64,000 nt of DNA from Haematobia irritans. Lineage: Eukaryota > Arthropoda > Insecta > Diptera > Muscidae. Position 1 is the stretch's first letter; each line of letters begins with the position of its first letter. Below the pieces are notes generated by a model. That model was not told where the DNA came from. It ran no database searches and was given only the letters and a program-made list of their open reading frames with translations. The position numbers and the translations under genes are program-made. The stretch spans positions 67,777,629 to 67,841,628 of the forward strand of contig NC_134401.1 of assembly GCF_050003625.1 (NCBI RefSeq). The letters run 5' to 3'. Shown here piece by piece: positions 33,981 to 44,650 of the stretch.

Positions 33981-34590
33981 AGATCGCCTTCAATAAGCAA
34001 AAAGGATCATAAATGGTCTGAGCAGAAGTGGAAATGTGTTCTATTTTCCAACGAATCAAAGGTTAACAGGTTGGCTGATAAATCCCCGGTCTGACACATA
34101 GATGGCGTCGCTAGTATTAAATGCATATTATTTTTATATAGTACCAACCTTCAAATTATTCGTGTCAAAATTTGACGTCTTTAAGTCAATTAGTTTGTGA
34201 GATAGAGCGTCTTTTGTGAAGCAACTTTTGTTATTGTGAAAAAAATGGAAAAAAAGGAATTTCGTGTTTTGATAAAATACTGTTTTCTGAAGGGAAAAAA
34301 TACGGTGGAAGCAAAAACTAGGCTTGATAATGAGTTTCCGGACTCTGCCCCAGGGAAATCAACAATAATTGATTGGTATGCAAAATTCAAGCGTGGAGAA
34401 ATGAGCACGGAGGACGGTGGACGCCCGAAAGAGGTGGTTACCGACGAAAACATCAAAAAAATCTACAAAATGATTTTGAATGACCGTAAAATGAAGTTGA
34501 TCGAGATAGCAGAAGCCTTAAAGATATCAAAGGAACGTGTTGGTCATATCATTCATCAATGTTTGGATATGCGGAAGCTCTGTGATCTCT
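33981..34590 (+). repeat. 610-bp tandem duplication, unit 1
   Basis: 33981-34590 and 34591-35200 are head-to-tail copies with scattered base differences. Each comprises about 85 bp of Tc1-like transposase remnant (KKDHKWSEQKWKCVLFSNES-type frame) followed by the first roughly 525 bp of a Himar1-like mariner. Confidence 0.9.
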
Positions 34591-34592
34591 AG
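34066..34592 (+). pseudogene. Himar1-like mariner, 5' half (copy 1)
   Basis: Starts with the irritans-subfamily terminal repeat ACAGGTTGGCTGATAAATCC after TA. From ATG 34245 the frame codes the N-terminal DNA-binding half of a Himar1-like transposase (starts MEKKEFRVLIKYCFLKGKN; second helix-turn-helix KISKERVGHIIHQ) and stops at 34592, where the tandem-duplication boundary replaces the rest. There is no catalytic domain. Confidence 0.92.
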
Positions 34593-34675
34593 ATCGCCTT
34601 CAATTAGCAAAAAGGAACTTAAATGGTCTGAGCAGAAGTGGAAATGTGTTCTATTTTCCAACGAATCAAAGGTTA

Positions 34676-35607
34676 ACAGGTTGGCTGACAAATCCCCGGT
34701 CTGACACATAAATGGCGTCGCTAGTATTAAATGCATATTATTTTTATATAGTACCAACCTTCAAATTATTCGTGTCAAAATGTGACGTCTGTAAGTCAAT
34801 TAGTTTGTGAGATAGAGCGTCTTTTGTGAAGCAACTTTTGTTATTGTGAAAAAAATGGGAAAAAAGGAATTTCGTGTTTTGATAAAATACTGTTTTCTGA
34901 AGGGGAAAAATACGGTGGAAGCAAAAACTAGGCTTGATAATGAGTTTCCGGACTCTGTCCCAGGGAAATCAACAATAATTGATTGGTATGCAAAATTCAA
35001 GCGTGGAGAAATGAGCTTGGAGGACGGTGGACGCCCGAAAGAGGTGGTTACCGACGGAAACATCAAAAAATCCACAAAATGATTTTGAATGACCGTAAAA
35101 TGAAGTTGATCGAGATAACAGAGACCTTAAAGATATCAAAGGAACGTGTTGGTTATATCATGCATCAATATTTTGATATGCGGAAGCTCTGTGCAAAATG
35201 GGTGCTGCGCGAACTCACATTTGACCAAAAACAACAACGTGTTGATGATTCTGAGCGGTGTTTGCAGCTGTTAACTCGTAATACACCCGAGTTTTTCCGT
35301 CGATATGTGACAATGGATGAAACATGGCTCCATCACTACACTCCTGAGTCCAATCGACAGTCGGCTGAGTGGACAGCGACCGGTGAACCGTTTCCGAAGC
35401 GTGAAAAGACTCAAAAGTCCGCTGGCAAAGTAATGGCCTCTGTTTTTTGGGATGCGCATGGAGTACTACCAAAATGGTATCAAAAAATTGGAAGGTCGTT
35501 ATAATCGTTGTATCGCTCTTGAAGGGAACTATGTTGAATAATAAAAACGAATTTTGACAAAAAATGTGTTTTTCTTTGTTAGCCCGGGGACTTATCAGCC
35601 AACCTGT
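34676..35607 (+). mobile_element. Himar1-like mariner, internally deleted (copy 2)
   Basis: 932 bp with inverted ends ACAGGTTGGCTGACAAATCC and, reversed, ACAGGTTGGCTGATAAGTCC; TA at 34674-34675 and 35608-35609. It sits in a Tc1-like remnant whose sequence resumes at 35610. Confidence 0.93.
34855..35504 (+). pseudogene. Himar1-like transposase, frameshift and catalytic deletion
   Basis: From ATG 34855 the N-terminal half is open to 35082, then shifts frame; the following frame (to 35504) carries KISKERVGYIMHQ, the WVLRELT linker and the first catalytic Asp (TMDETWLHHY). After FWDAHG about 100 codons are deleted, removing the second and third catalytic aspartates, and the sequence rejoins at the extreme C terminus (LEGRYNRCIALEGNY). 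It cannot transpose. Confidence 0.92.
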
Positions 35608-35609
35608 TA

Positions 35610-37263
35610 AGTTGCATTGTTCCAACAACAGATGTTGGGAACGAAAGCCCAAAGGCCTTCGTTCCCGATTCATAGACTCAAGGGCATTATGCAGTCCGAG
35701 GACTTCAAGCCCGTTCAAAATGTCGTAAAGCGTTGGATTTCCGATGAAAAAATACGTGTGAGACCCTTGGGGAAATTGTAAAATGAGAAATTGAAAAAGT
35801 ATTTGTCGTTAGTTTCCTTATTCCCTAAAATCTTTAAAACTGGCATAATAAGCAACAACTAAACTTTTTCTGTCCGTGTAAGTTTCCAATTGAAATATTT
35901 AACCAGATTTAGAACATGAGTATTCATAAATATGCCGCAGGAAGCAAGTCAGCTTCAGAGTATTTTGTTTTTTTTTTTTTGAAAAGTGGCACACGATTGT
36001 AGCCTAAAACATTTGGAAAATTGAGATAAATACTACTTAGCATTTTTGAAATATGTTTTAGTAGAATTTACACCGGTGACCTTGCCGTCGGATCAATGAG
36101 GTATACAAAAGATATATATATGGTGGTATATGCAGGTTCGTTCAAGTATGCAGACCAAGCAAAATAGACAGACGGAAAGGCGACTCAGAGATTCTGTCAG
36201 GCTTTATGATTAATTTTAACCATTAAATGTAATTTGGTGTAATGAGTGCAAGAAAAATAAGGAATTTTATGTGCGGTTGACTGTTTTAATTAGATTCATT
36301 GGCAGCCAAAGAAAGCCTCTAGTCGAGTCACATGTACCACTTGTACATACATTTCCTTGGAAGACATGTTGGCGACTGCATTGACATATTTGGGCATATG
36401 CCATTTGTAGAACTGATGATATCTATGGAATCGCACGGAGATAATCGGAACAACGGAGCGTTTTCTGTTTTTCTAGTTAACTAATGCCTCTGGAATGCCA
36501 CAATCTTCATTGGGGAACAATAACAATGATAGACATCAACGTTTTTATTTGTCCGTCTACATGGACATAACCACAAGGTATTGGGCATGTGTGAGTACAA
36601 TTGCAGTTGCCTTTTACCCGTCTCATTGCTGTGTATTACTTTTGCGACTCTTCCTTCCATTGCAAAGATTTACTTGTTCGCATAAGGCAAAACTCTATGG
36701 ACAACGGATGATACGTCACCATTGCATACGCTCATACTCGTAGTCGATGCACGTGGCTCAGGCATTTTACTTTATTAGGACACTTGTAAATACCATAGCA
36801 TCACATACGTATATATATAAATATACATACATACATATTTACTGCGTTCGAATGACATACGTACTGGCATGTATCAGACAGATAGGCAGGCGGAGGTAAA
36901 GTGATAGATAGATATTTGCTGGCATTTTATAATGAGAAAAAAGTGGTACAAAATGCTAACTACAATCGAAATATTAGAAAAATAGCAATGGTCCATGTTC
37001 AATAAGAAAGCTTCCATTCCTTCCTTCCATTCAATTCCTCTGATAGGTTTACACGCACGGTCGCCCAAATTTTGTCCACCTTTGAGAGGTGTCCAGGTAT
37101 GTTTTTAATTTTTTCGAAAATTGCACACTTTTATAACCGCTTCTACAACACACAGGAAGTTCCTTTGAATCAATATTTTATATCTCGTTTTTTCATTTTA
37201 ATGGATAATTTTAACTCTTTTGTTTCAAATAGTCTAAAAACAGAAAAAGAATTAATAAAATTG
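35610..37263. other. Tc1-like remnant flank, then unassigned
   Basis: 35610-35760 continues the Tc1-like remnant interrupted by the mariner. The rest shows no gene. AACTTTTTCTGTCCGTGTA near 35861 looks like one end of a TA|CAC element. 36200-37050 seems to be unique sequence with TACATACATA microsatellite-like runs (36822-36837). Confidence 0.45.
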
Positions 37264-37563
37264 TACACCTTCAAAAAAAATCGCTTCTCTAACATATGTT
37301 CCAAACATATTTTGCAGGAAGCACATATATTATTGGATACTGCCGAAACATTAATATGTTTGTTTTATTAGAACATATTATATGTTTGGAAGCATTTTGA
37401 GCCCAAAAATATTATATGCTTGGAAGAATTTTCCCCAAAGAAGATTGTGCTCATTCCCTCACATAATTTTCACTTCCACGAATTTTTTTTATTCTTGGCA
37501 CCTTTTTCTGTAATACAAATAATGTTGAAGAAATTATTCAATTTTATAAATTTTTTAAATTTC

Positions 37564-37634
37564 GCCTGGACGGAGAATCGAACCGAGGACCATACAGTTT
37601 GTAAGCCAACACACGATCCACTGGGCTACGTAGC
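37564..37634 (-). repeat. tRNA-like module Q (pol III box-like) in X1
   Basis: On the minus strand: TAGCCCAGTGGAT as an A-box-like segment and GGTTCGATTCTCC as a B box at tRNA-like spacing, with a TTACAAA loop-like centre. Acceptor and anticodon stems do not pair well, so it is tRNA-derived rather than a working tRNA. Related copies: 42903-42973 (minus) and 53364-53436 (plus). Confidence 0.7.
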
Positions 37635-37669
37635 AGTTATAGTCACCAGTAGACAATTATCGTTATAAG

Positions 37670-38358
37670 TTATTTATTTATTTATTTATTTACACAGCAT
37701 AATTAGCAGCTGGTTACAGTAAAATAAAAAGTATGACGCTTATAATACATTAAAAATAAAATAAAATAAAATATATCTATATAATCTATTTTAGAAATTG
37801 TAGGGACAATAGAAGATTTATAGGCAGGATTGGGACTAAGAATTGGATACAAACAACAAAAAAACAAGAGAAAAAAGAAGAAAAAAAAAAGATAAGATAA
37901 GGAACAATTTTACAACAAGAATTGGGAATATAGTGTAAAGCTGGAGTAAATTCATTGCGGAAAAACTGGGATACCAGGGATAGAATGGGTTTTGTATTAG
38001 ACGAATTATGGGTCAGGAACTAAGAGAATCAGGAACTAGGATGAATCAGGAACTAGGATGAATCAGGAACATGGTGATAGCAGGAATAAGGACAGCAGGA
38101 ACGGATACAGGAAATGACGCCAAAGCATAGTAGGAGCATAGTAGGTATGTTGAAAGGAAGAAATTTAGGCAATTACAAGTCAGGAACCAGGAAGAATCAG
38201 GAACACAGCAGTATAAGGAAATGGAAAATAAAATCGGAGAGAATAATATCGCTTGAACGGGAGTTATTGCAGGAACATGGTGATAGCAGGAATCAGGAAC
38301 ACGGTGATAGCATGAATAAGGATAGCAGGAACGAACACAGGAAATTATGTTAATGGAC
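37670..38358 (-). other. Retroposed-looking insertion in X1
   Basis: Present in X1 but absent at the matching site of X2 (43015) and X3. It begins with ATTT repeats (37670-37690), which read as an AAAT tail on the minus strand, and contains a degenerate CAGGAACNNGGATGAAT-type minisatellite (38015-38345). It is probably a 5'-truncated LINE 3' end related to 32400-32930. Confidence 0.5.
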
Positions 38359-38441
38359 AGGAGTTACATTTATATAGCATAGTTTGCAGCGCCCACGAGC
38401 CCATGCAAACATAACATTATTTAAAAGAAACATACATGTGT

Positions 38442-38517
38442 TGGCAACGTGGAGCAGTGGTTAGCATGTCTGCCTTGCATGCAAAGGGTCGTGGATTCAA
38501 TTCCTGCTCCGACCGAA
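38442..38517 (+). repeat. tRNA-Ala-like module P in X1
   Basis: TGGAGCAGTGGTTAGCATG (A box), CTTGCATGC (resembling the tRNA-Ala TGC anticodon loop) and GGATTCAATTCC (B box, degraded). The acceptor stem does not pair. Related: 43088-43160 (plus), 53190-53264 (minus), 39897-39955 (minus) and the SINE head at 62331-62400. Confidence 0.7.
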
Positions 38518-39404
38518 CCATTTTTTTTTGTAATTTAGACATTTTTTTTAAGTTTTTATAATGAAATTTCGTAATGTGGGTTATTAAAGATTTACAGTCA
38601 GAAACAGTGCTTGATATAAACGAAATGGCTTTTGAATAAAATATTATTAGTTTTTTCCAAAAATAACAATTTTATAACAAAAAACTGTTTTTGGTATAAA
38701 AGTTTGAAATTTTGGAAGAAAATCAAAAACTCTAACAAAAGAAGTGTATAAACATACATAAATAATTTTATAATGTACACATAAATTTATTTAGGCGTGA
38801 ACCGTTTTTTACTAGCATTTAATAGCATTTTAAATGCCTTTAAAACTTATCGTGTTTTGTACTTAATTTCATTTTTACCTTTAAGGCCGTTAAAAAATGT
38901 GTGTCCATAATGCCAAAATGATAAACAAAACACTTGTCCACACATACATAAAATTCTCCTCTCAAGGCGAAAACACATGCTCAAATCTCTATGCTCTTGG
39001 TTCCGAATTTGTATTCTGTCTAATATTCAAATTAAATAATATTTAGACTTAAGCATATCAAATTGTTGGCCTTATCATAAAGCAGTTTTCCGAAACAACA
39101 TACAACCGTTTCACAGAAATTGTAAACATATATATGTTTACTCGAAATTTGTTAATTTATATATGTTTACATTCACACATATTAAGTTTATGAAACATTC
39201 ATGCCCCAAACATAATATATTTTAACATATTAACATATGTGTCCCAAACATTTTGTGTTAGTTTAGGAATATTACATGTTGGCACTTAAATATATTGTGT
39301 TTAAAAATTGTACCCGAAAAACATTTTGTTTATATCGGAACATATGAAAAACATATTTTTCTAACAGTGTACAAATAACCTATCACCCACCTTATTTCTC
39401 CTAC

Positions 39405-39560
39405 TCCTAGACTGTGTCATGCAATAGACAAATGTTGAAGCAACATATGGAATACGCTGGAATATGAGGGGATTTCTATTCGACATCGATTATGCGAATC
39501 TGCTTTTTTGCTCACCGATTTGAGGATATTGAAACTCCAAGTCCTAGACGAGCGTTAAAA
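39405..39560 (+). pseudogene. LINE reverse transcriptase scrap
   Basis: A short frame reads GIRWNMRGFLFDIDYANLLF, matching the LEDLDYADDI active-site neighbourhood of RTE/BovB-like LINEs, with the catalytic Asp pair lost. Only about 40 codons are recognisable. Confidence 0.5.
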
Positions 39561-39619
39561 TGCATTATAAATCATAAAAAGTTATAAAACTATTTATTTT
39601 GCAAAATATCACAAAAATG

Positions 39620-40255
39620 TTTAATTAACATTCTAAACACTGAATTGGGATCACACCTTAAAAAGTGATGCAAATTCAGTGTAACGGCTTTTGAAATGGT
39701 GGACATCCGTCCTATGACAAGTCCATGTTAAATTCATCGCTTCTGCGCCAATTTTGTACCACTTCCGGGTCCAAAAAGAACATTTTCACTAGTTTTTTGG
39801 CGACGCCTTTTTGCTGGGATGTAATTTCAAACATCTCTCCGGAATCTTCCGAATTTGGAATATAGGTAAAAATATATGTATAAAAAACTTTTAGGGATTG
39901 AACCCACGACCCTTTGTATGCAAAGCGAACATGCTTACCATTGCTCCACGGTGGCCAACTAAAAATAAGTTTCTGTCAAATAAACTTTCTTTACATCGGC
40001 TAGTAGGCGCCGAAAACTATGCTTTATAAATGTAACTGCTTGACTGATGGCGTTGCTTGTGCGTTGATGGCTAGAGCGATAATTGTCTGTTGATGACAAT
40101 AACAGCTACGTGTGGTCCTCGGGTCGATTCTCCGTGCAAGAGAAACGTAAAATTAAAAAAATATATGTATATATAAAATATAATAATTTCTTCAATATCG
40201 TTTGTATTACAGAAAAACATGGTAAGAACTAAACGAAAACTAATGTGGGACATTA
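39620..40255 (-). mobile_element. Diverged tRNA-headed repeat / X-like fragment
   Basis: Contains a tRNA-like module P on the minus strand (39897-39955), then sequence resembling the X modules read backwards, including a degraded Q module (40100-40135) and GTATTACAGAAAAA near 40204. No CAC...GTG ends were found. Confidence 0.5.
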
Positions 40256-40257
40256 TA

Positions 40258-41189
40258 AAGGGTGATTTGTTAAGCGCTTGATAACTTTTTTAAAAAAAAA
40301 ACGCATAAAATTTGCAAAATCTCATCGGTTCTTTATTTGAAATGTTAGATTGATCCATGACATTTACTTTTTGAAGATAATTTCATTTAAATGTTGACCG
40401 CGGCTGCGTCTTAGGTGGTCCATTCGGAAAGTCCAATTTTGGGCAACTTTTTCGAGCATTTCGGCCGGAATAGCCCGAATTTCTTCGGAAATGTTGTCTT
40501 CCAAAGCTGGAATAGTTGCTGGCTTATTTCTGTAGACTTTAGACTTGACGTAGCCCCACAAAAAATAGTCTAAAGGCGTCAAATCGCATGATCTTGGTGG
40601 CCAACTTACCGGTCCATTTCTTGAGATGAATTGTTCTCCGAAGTTTTCCCTCAAAATGGCCATAGAATCGCGTGCTGTGTGGCATGTAGCGCCATCTTGT
40701 TGAAACCACATGTCAACCAAGTTCAGTTCTTCCATTTTTGGCAACAAAAAGTTTGTTAGCATCGAACGATAGCGATCGCCATTCACCGTAACGTTGCGTC
40801 CAACAGCATCTTTGAAAAAATACGGTCCAATGATTCCACCAGCGTACAAACCACACCAAACAGTGCATTTTTCGGGATGCATGGGCAGTTCTTGAACGGC
40901 TTCTGGTTGCTCTTCACTCCAAATGCGGCAATTTTGCTTATTTACGTAGCCATTCAACCAGAAATGAGCCTCATCGCTGAACAAAATTTGTCGATAAAAA
41001 AGCGGATTTTCTGCCAACTTTTCTAGGGCCCATTCACTGAAAATTCGACGTTGTGGCAGATCGTTCGGCTATTCATGATGAAATGTCAAAGCATACTGAG
41101 CATCTTTCTCTTTGACACCATGTCTGAAATCCCACGTGATCTGTCAAATACTAATGCATGAAAATCCTAACCTCAAAAGAATCACCCTT
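40258..41189 (-). mobile_element. DD41D mariner-like element, deletion derivative D
   Basis: 932 bp, TA at 40256-40257 and 41190-41191. It carries the same deletion junction as copy E (ATGAATAG joined to CCGAACGATCTG). Confidence 0.93.
40364..41017 (-). pseudogene. DD41D transposase catalytic domain (copy D)
   Basis: 217 open codons identical in protein to copies B and E, with the aspartates at 15, 108 and 150. The deletion leaves a TAG in the catalytic frame immediately upstream, so the native ATG cannot reach it. Confidence 0.85.
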
Positions 41190-41722
41190 TACAAGGATGC
41201 TTCTTTTGAGAAGCATGTTCGAACAAAACATTCATCTAATAAAGAAAAAGCGCCTGTGTTACAAGAAAAAAATAGAAAATGAATTCGTTACTATTTTGAA
41301 GAACACAATGGAGTGTTCAAGCTAGTGTAATTTTAAACAAGTGTAATTTTAAATATATTTTTTACTCCACAGGCTGAACCCATAATCGTTGCTATTGGTG
41401 ATCTAATCACTATTAAAGTTACAGAATGTTTGTGTATCCAGATGGCCAATTTATCAAAATCAACAGCTTTCGATGAAACGTAGAAAATTAGATATTTGCA
41501 TGTGTACGATAAATTGTATAAAGGTATTTATTTCGCCAGTTGTACTTTATTTCAAATAAATAAAATTTCAATTTAATTAAAACAATAAACAATATGGTTG
41601 TTTATTACAAATGTTGTAGAAAATATTTCTGATAATTTATCAATTTGGTGTAATCTACACCCTCAAAAAAAAATCGCTTCTTTAACATAGGTTCCAAACA
41701 TATTTTGCAGGAAGCACATATA

Positions 41723-42655
41723 AAGGGTGATTTGTTAAGAGCTTGATAACTTTTTTTAAAAAAAAAACGCATAAAATTTGCAAAATCTCATCGGTTCTTT
41801 ATTTGAAACGTTAGATTGGTCCATGACATTTACTTTTTGAAGATAATTTCATTTAAATGTTGACCGCGGCTGCGTCTTAGGTGGTCCATTCGGAAAGTCC
41901 AATTTTGGGCAACTTTTTCGAGCATTTCGGCCGGAATAGCCCGAATTTCTTCGGAAATGTTGTCTTCCAAAGCTGGAATAGTTGCTGGCTTATTTCTGTA
42001 GACTTTAGACTTGACGTAGCCCCACAAAAAATAGTCTAAAGGCGTCAAATCGCATGATCTTGGTGGCCAACTTACCGGTCCATTTCTTGAGATGAATTGT
42101 TCTCCAAAGTTTTCCCTCAAAATGGCCATAGAATCGCGAGCTGTGTGGCATGTAGCGCCATCTTGTTGAAACCACATGTCAACCAAGTTCAGTTCTTCCA
42201 TTTTTGGCAACAAAAAGTTTGTTAGCATCGAACGATAGCGATCGCCATTCACCGTAACGTTGCGTCCAACAGCATCTTTGAAAAAATACGGTCCAATGAT
42301 TCCACCAGCGTACAAACCACACCAAACAGTGCATTTTTCGGGATGCATGGGCAGTTCTTGAACGGCTTCTGGTTGCTCTTCACTCCAAATGCGGCAATTT
42401 TGCTTATTTACGTAGCCATTCAACCAGAAATGAGCCTCATCGCTGAACAAAATTTGTCGATAAAAAAGCGGATTTTCTGCCAACTTTTCTAGGGCCCATT
42501 CACTGAAAATTCGACGTTGTGGCAGATCGTTCGGCTATTCATGATGAAATGTCAAAGCATACTGAGCATCTTTCTCTTTGACACCATGTCTGAAATCCCA
42601 CGTGATCTGTCAAATACTAATGCATGAAAATCCTAACCTCAAAAGAATCACCCTT
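41723..42655 (-). mobile_element. DD41D mariner-like element, deletion derivative E
   Basis: 933 bp, TA at 41721-41722 and 42656-42657. The unoccupied target is preserved in X1 at 37317-37340 (gcacatatattattgg), so insertion with TA duplication is directly visible. Confidence 0.95.
41830..42483 (-). pseudogene. DD41D transposase catalytic domain (copy E)
   Basis: Same 217-residue frame as copies B and D with intact aspartates. The same junction as D leaves a stop upstream in frame, so it lacks a usable start. Confidence 0.85.
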
Positions 42656-44650
42656 TATTATTGGATACTGCCGAAACATTAATATGTTTGTTTTATGTGA
42701 ACATATTATGTTTGGAAGCATTTTGAGCACAAAAATATTCTATGCTTGGAAGAATTTTTCCCAAAGACGATTGTGCTCATTCCCTAACATACTCGTAATT
42801 TCCACTTCCACGAAATATTTTAGTTCTTGGCACCTTTTTCTGTAATACAAATAATGTTGAAGAAATTATTCACTTTTATAAATTTTTTAAATTTTACCTT
42901 TCACCTGCACGGAGAATCGAACCGAGGACCAAACAGTTTGTAAGCCAACACACTATCCACTGGACTACGTAGCTGTTATAGTCACCAGTAGATAATTATA
43001 GTTATAAGTTACATTTATATAGGATAGTTTGCAGCGCCCACGAGCCCATGCAAATATAACATTATTTAACAGAAACATACATTTGTTTGCCACGTGGAGC
43101 AGTGGTTAGCATGTCTGCCTTGCATGCAAAGGGTCGTGGGTTCAATCCCTGCTCCGACCGAATACTTTTTTTTAATTTACACATTTATATTAATACTATA
43201 TTAAATTTTTATAATGAAACTTCGAAATGTGGGTTATTAAAGATTTATAGTCAGTAACAGTGCTTGATATAAACGAAATTGACTGATTTTTGGATAAAAT
43301 ATTATTTTTTATTGCAAAAATAACAATTTTGTAACAAAAAACTGTTTTTGGTACAAAACTTTAAAATTTGGAAGGAATTCAAAAACTCTAACAAAACAAG
43401 AACGTGGAGTCGAGTATAAACATACATAAATAATTTTATAATATAAACATAAATTTAGTTAGGCGTGAACAGTTTTTTACTAGCATTTAACACCATCGCT
43501 CTAAAATGCCTTTTATTTATTCTGTTTATTTCATTATTCTTTAATAATTCATTTTAAAGAAAATAAACTTTTTAAATTGTTTTAGCTGCAAAACTCGAAC
43601 TTAATGCCCGCTTTTAAGGTGTCCGTCAACTCCTCGTGGAGTACTTATTAATAAAGAGGAACTAAACTTTGTTTTATACATTTTACTGTGTAATTTTTCA
43701 CTATTTCCTCCTTATTTCATTTTACTGTCCCAACTCTAAAAAGTGTATAGTGCCCTTTCGTTATTTTTATGAAGACCCCTGATTCCTTTTAACGAACCAA
43801 GAAAAAAATTGTGCCCATAATGCCAAAATGATAAACAAAACACATGTCCACACATACATAAAATGCTGCTCTCAAGGCGAAAACATATGCTGTTTGTTTT
43901 TCAAATGTCTATTCTCTTGGTTCCGAATGTCTATTCTCTTCATTCAAATTAAATAATATTTAGACTTAAGCATATCAAATTTTTGGCCTTATCATAAAAC
44001 AGCTTTCCGAAACAACATGCAAGCGGTTTCACAGAAATTGTTTTCTTTTTATTCTTTCGCTGTGTTATGTTGATATCTTTCGTCAACCCTCCCGGTTTCA
44101 ATCTCTATTTCTTTCTATATACTCTATCTCTCTCTCTCTCTGTCGCTCTCTGAAAAAAATATCACAACATATGTATGTTTAGTCGAAATTTGTAAATTTA
44201 TATATGTTTGCATTCACACATATGATTTTTATGAAACATTCATGCCCCAAACATAATATATTCCAACATATTAACATAGATTTCCCAAACATTTAGTGTT
44301 AGTTTAGGAACATTACATGTTTGCACTTAAATATATTGTGTTTTAAAATTGTGCCCGAAACACATTTTGTTTATATCGGAACATATGAAAAACAAATTTT
44401 TCTAACAGTGTATTCACCAATATAAGTCAAATTTGTAATAAAGACGGAAATCTTCTCAATGTAAACGAATTGATATTATAGAATGTACGAATATAACAAT
44501 ATCCGTCCATTCATTAATATAAATTTTTCTTTGTAATGAACCTATCCCCCTTGCCACAAAATTGACTTATATTGATGAATATATTACATCAAATTTATGA
44601 ACGGTTTACATTATATTGATGAATCGATTACATCGAATTGTTGAATCTGT

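Larger units (their letters stand above)
37266..39369 (+). mobile_element. Element X1 (TA target, CAC...GTG ends)
   Basis: 2104 bp. Ends CACCTTCAAAAAAAATCGC and, reversed, CACTGTTAGAAAAATATGTT; TA at 37264-37265 and 39370-39371. Both subterminal regions are packed with CAAACATAT/ATATGTTTG words. Two tRNA-like modules lie inside in divergent orientation (37564-37634 minus, 38442-38517 plus). An extra 0.7-kb segment (37670-38358) absent from X2 and X3 separates them. No transposase. Confidence 0.88.
41658..44410 (+). mobile_element. Element X2 with nested mariner E
   Basis: 2753 bp including the mariner. Ends CACCCTCAAAAAAAAATCGC and, reversed, CACTGTTAGAAAAATTTGTT; TA at 41656-41657 and 44411-44412. 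The matching unoccupied site is visible in reverse in the H copy at about 48402-48424 (gtaatctattcacc). It carries Q (42903-42973, minus) and P (43088-43160, plus) modules. Confidence 0.9.

Noticed and set aside
38442..38517. Functional tRNA-Ala gene
   Set aside because: Box A/B and the anticodon-loop resemblance are present, but the acceptor stem does not pair, and copies recur inside mobile elements.
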